In this document: one piece after another, positions 6,436 through 8,709 of the stretch
Position numbering within the stretch: the first letter of the stretch is position 1
Layout: every line of letters starts with the position of its first letter
NCBI GenBank assembly: GCA_018714575.1
Contig: DVNF01000079.1
Location: forward strand, 1-8,709
Length of the DNA: 8,709 nt
Reading direction: 5' to 3'
DNA from: Candidatus Stercoripulliclostridium merdigallinarum
Lineage (GTDB): Bacteria > Bacillota > Clostridia > Christensenellales > DTU072
Translations under genes and position numbers: made by a program
Notes under the pieces: model-generated
Database searches by the model: none
Told to the model about the DNA's origin: nothing
The model's input: the letters and a program-made list of their open reading frames with translations, nothing else

Positions 6436-7254
6436 ATGACGAAGAGGGTAGGTTTGGTCTTGATCATATTGGGAATTTTGATTGCGGCGGCGTATGCCGT
6501 AGTCGCTTTGACCACCTTCGGGATCAGCGAAAAACAGCTGTATTCCGGTCAGCCCGCACCCGATTACGCTCCGATAGAGTTGAGCTATAACAACGTTACC
6601 TACACTTCCGGTGCGATCGAATATTCGGTCCAGGCGTCGTTCGACGTCGACAGACTAAATCCGGACAACGACCCCGAAAAGTTTACCGCTATAACAAACG
6701 CGGCGAACGCGATAAGGACTGCGTTCGAGGAACGCGGCTATATCGTATCCGAGGGCGGCGGCTCCGAATTTATAAAGGGTACGATCATTTCGGCGGGTGA
6801 TTTGACGGAATTGGATATTATTATGGGCAACGACGGCTACGACGTCGGAACGTCGTCGGCAAAGGTGGAGCGCGGTTTCTGGAATCAGGATTATATCATA
6901 CCCGTACCGTTTCCGTTTGACGGAGCGGAAGATTCCGTTTTGACCGCGATGACCGCCGCCGTTTCGGCGATCCCGGGAGTCAGCGCGTCCGACGTCGACA
7001 CAGTTTATAATTACGGCAGCTACTATTCCACAAAGACAATCGAAAGCAACGCCGATTACGTATATTATTTGAATAACGGAACGACGGGATCCTACGTTCA
7101 TGAATTCAGAGTCAATCTTTCCGAGGAACCCGGCGATTATTATCTGGTGCAACACGCTCCGAACACCGTCAGCGCATACCTGATCCTGATAGTTTTCGCG
7201 TTGGTGGCGTGCGGAACGGTATTGTTTGTTTCAGGCTCCCGAAAACGCCTATAA
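6436..7254 (+). CDS. Bitopic membrane protein of unknown function
   Basis: I do not recognise this 272-residue protein. It has a hydrophobic helix at about 5-26, after Lys3-Arg4, and a second at about 245-267, followed by SRKRL. By the positive-inside rule both ends should be cytoplasmic, with the region 27-244 outside the membrane. That domain is rich in Tyr, Ser, Thr, Asn, Asp and Gly, looks beta-rich in places (for example about 45-70 and 202-240), and has a helix-like part at about 82-101. The only Cys (259) is within the second helix, and there is no lipobox, so it is not a lipoprotein. No catalytic motif is seen. It starts 4 bases after pepF, with AAGGG (6421-6425) 10 bases before its ATG, and its stop TAA overlaps the dnaB ribosome binding site. 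It is thus probably translated in one transcript with pepF and dnaB. Confidence 0.82.
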   Translation: MTKRVGLVLIILGILIAAAYAVVALTTFGISEKQLYSGQPAPDYAPIELSYNNVTYTSGAIEYSVQASFDVDRLNPDNDPEKFTAITNAANAIRTAFEERGYIVSEGGGSEFIKGTIISAGDLTELDIIMGNDGYDVGTSSAKVERGFWNQDYIIPVPFPFDGAEDSVLTAMTAAVSAIPGVSASDVDTVYNYGSYYSTKTIESNADYVYYLNNGTTGSYVHEFRVNLSEEPGDYYLVQHAPNTVSAYLILIVFALVACGTVLFVSGSRKRL

Positions 7255-7258
7255 GGAG
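7253..7258 (+). promoter_or_regulatory. Ribosome binding site of dnaB
   Basis: AAGGAG is 6 bases before ATG 7265, and its first two bases are the last two of the upstream TAA stop (7252-7254). It decides the dnaB start: the frame is open further upstream, but an earlier start at 7226 would lack such a site and would add residues not expected in DnaB. Confidence 0.85.
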
Positions 7259-7264
7259 ATACCA

Positions 7265-8677
7265 ATGAGCGAAAACGAAGTTAAAAAACCTATACGTCAA
7301 TATCCCAACAATTTCGATGCGGAACAATACGTGCTGTGTTGTTTTTTGATAGACGGACAAGCTTTCGATACATTCGGTAAAAACGTTACGGAAGACTATT
7401 TTTATGCTCCGAAGCATAAGGTCATTTACCGCGCCATGCAATCGTTGGCAAAGGCGGGCACAGTCATTAACGTCATAACGGTGAACGATCTGATAGCCAA
7501 AGAAAACGCCGCCGATATCGATACGTTGGAATATCTGACGGAGCTTGCCGAAGTCACTCCCGGCGCAGTAAACGTGGGCGATTACCTAAAGATACTGGAA
7601 AGGGATATGGTGATGAGGAAGCTGATAGAAATCGGCAAGGCTATCACCGAGGACGCTTATACTTCTACCGACGCCACGGCTTCGGTAACTCATGCGGAGC
7701 AACTGATCTACGCGCTTTCGAACAAAACGACGACCAAAGGACAGCTGGAACATATATCCGGGCCTGCGCAAAGGTTTTTGGCAAGGCTGGAGCTACTAAG
7801 CTCAAACCCCGGCGCCTTGAAAGGTCTGGAAACGGGGTATCCCAGGTTGGACAGAGTCACAAACGGCTTGCAACCCAACTCGTTGATTATTCTGGCGGCG
7901 CGTCCGTCGGTGGGAAAGACGGCTTTCGTTTTGAACATTATCGCCAATATCATTCGCGCGAAATCGGAAAAAGTCGTCGCCATGTTTTCGCTGGAGATGC
8001 CTTCCGAACAGTTGGTCCAACGTATCCTTGCGACTAATACCGATATAGGTATGCACGAATATTCGACGGGACAGATCAGCGAAGACGATATGCAAGACGT
8101 GTGGTCGGCGCATATGGAGCTGGGCAGGAGCAAAGTCTTTATCGAATCGGTTTCGATGCAGACTCCCGGCAATATCGCTTCGCGTTGCAGGCAGTTAAAG
8201 GCCGGCGAAGGCGGCGGCAGATTGGATCTGGTAATAATCGACTACCTACAGCTGATGGCAAACGACAAGGACAAGGAAAGGCGTTCTTCCACACGTCAGA
8301 CGGACGTATCCGATATCAGCAGAATGTTGAAAGTCATGTCGATGGAATTGGAATGTCCCGTCATAGCTTTGTCGCAGATGTCGCGCGGTATCGAAGGCAG
8401 GGACGACAAGGAACCCAGGCTGTCCGATCTTAGGGAATCGGGCGCTATCGAACAGGACGCCGATATGGTAATGTTCCTGTCCAGGGAGGACGAAAACGAC
8501 AAGACTAAGGAGCGCAGCAACCTGGTGTTGGATATCGCAAAGCACCGTAACGGCGAATTGAAAAAGATCCGCTACGTATTCGAGGGCGCGCACGTTCGCT
8601 TTACCGAATCGGAAGACCAGGTATTCCTGCCGTTCGGCGGAGGCGGTAAAAAGAAGTCGGATAAAGCGCCGGTTTGA
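7265..8677 (+). CDS. dnaB: Replicative DNA helicase DnaB
   Basis: DnaB is the hexameric 5'-3' helicase that opens DNA at the replication fork and works with primase. The 470-residue length is normal. The N-terminal domain (about 12-115) opens with NNFDAEQYVL, the usual first helix of the family. After a linker, the RecA-like domain starts at about 184. It has Walker A ARPSVGKTA (212-220, Lys218), SLEMP (242-246) with the probable catalytic Glu244, Walker B DLVIIDYLQLM (321-331), LSQMSRGIEGR (369-379), DLRESGAIEQDAD (388-400) and KHRNG (426-430), in which Arg428 is the likely arginine finger. After KHRNG the sequence is ELKKI rather than the more common PTG. There is no intein at Walker A or elsewhere. 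The start is set by AAGGAG at 7253-7258. Its position after pepF and a membrane protein gene differs from the common rplI-dnaB order of Bacillota. No phage genes are nearby, so it is taken as the chromosomal enzyme. Confidence 0.97.
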   Translation: MSENEVKKPIRQYPNNFDAEQYVLCCFLIDGQAFDTFGKNVTEDYFYAPKHKVIYRAMQSLAKAGTVINVITVNDLIAKENAADIDTLEYLTELAEVTPGAVNVGDYLKILERDMVMRKLIEIGKAITEDAYTSTDATASVTHAEQLIYALSNKTTTKGQLEHISGPAQRFLARLELLSSNPGALKGLETGYPRLDRVTNGLQPNSLIILAARPSVGKTAFVLNIIANIIRAKSEKVVAMFSLEMPSEQLVQRILATNTDIGMHEYSTGQISEDDMQDVWSAHMELGRSKVFIESVSMQTPGNIASRCRQLKAGEGGGRLDLVIIDYLQLMANDKDKERRSSTRQTDVSDISRMLKVMSMELECPVIALSQMSRGIEGRDDKEPRLSDLRESGAIEQDADMVMFLSREDENDKTKERSNLVLDIAKHRNGELKKIRYVFEGAHVRFTESEDQVFLPFGGGGKKKSDKAPV

Positions 8678-8697
8678 GATCGGTACATATTCAAAAT

Positions 8698-8703
8698 AAA
8701 GGA
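8698..8703 (+). promoter_or_regulatory. Possible ribosome binding site for a gene beyond the window
   Basis: AAAGGA lies 20 bases after the dnaB stop and 6 bases before the window ends. No terminator is seen between them, so another gene of the same transcript may begin just past 8709. No start codon can be called inside the window. Confidence 0.4.
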
Positions 8704-8709
8704 CTGTCG

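Noticed and set aside
6641..7000. Repeated GACGTCGACA at 6643-6652 and 6991-7000
   Set aside because: Both copies encode Asp-Val-Asp in coding sequence and are easily explained by codon use; no spacing or flanking pattern suggests a functional repeat.
7226..7264. Upstream extension of dnaB by 13 residues
   Set aside because: It starts inside the preceding gene without a good ribosome binding site, whereas ATG 7265 has AAGGAG at 6 bases and gives the normal DnaB N-terminus.
7895..8460. Possible intein in the dnaB ATPase domain
   Set aside because: The Walker A, Walker B and later motifs run at normal spacing, and the total length of 470 residues leaves no room for an insertion.
1..8709. Mobile element, phage, CRISPR or defence system
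   Set aside because: No transposase, integrase, nuclease, toxin-antitoxin or repeat-spacer pattern was found; all recognised genes are housekeeping or metabolic.

Overview
The window reads as a stretch of ordinary bacterial chromosome with all seven genes on the + strand. The protein set (galactokinase, Lgt, a Gram-positive-type nicotinate phosphoribosyltransferase, PepF, DnaB), the AGGAGG-like ribosome binding sites and the A/sigma-70-type promoter suggest a Bacillota organism, probably an uncultured Clostridia-like gut lineage. That placement is inference from gene content and protein style; no rRNA or other marker is present. I see no phage, transposon, CRISPR, tRNA or rRNA sequence.

Layout. 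(1) 1-1752: the C-terminal two thirds of a galactokinase-family gene, overlapping by one base with lgt (prolipoprotein diacylglyceryl transferase). The unit ends in a good intrinsic terminator that includes the lgt stop codon. (2) 1753-3309: a leader with four helically phased GGAAAR motifs, then pncB, which makes nicotinate mononucleotide for NAD salvage. (3) 3310-4425: a gene for a coiled-coil protein with a basic N-terminal tip, a proline-rich middle and an acidic tail, weakly reminiscent of DivIVA. A perfect TATAAT lies in the loop of an inverted repeat that ends exactly at its ATG, which suggests a leaderless mRNA. (4) 4426-4658: intergenic region with a near-consensus promoter (TTGACA, 17-nt spacer, TATTAT), then a 14-nt palindrome just before the pepF ribosome binding site. 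(5) 4659-8677: a tight run of pepF (oligoendopeptidase F), an unrecognised bitopic membrane protein and dnaB (replicative helicase), with gaps of 4 and 10 bases and no visible internal terminator. The last 32 bases hold a likely ribosome binding site for a gene beyond the window.

The genes do not form one pathway: sugar phosphorylation, lipoprotein maturation, NAD salvage, a possible cell-envelope or division scaffold, peptide turnover and replication. I find no convincing new multi-gene system. The items most worth a second look are the coiled-coil gene with its unusual start region, the membrane protein placed between pepF and dnaB, the altered position in Lgt that corresponds to E. coli His103, and the phased repeats upstream of pncB.
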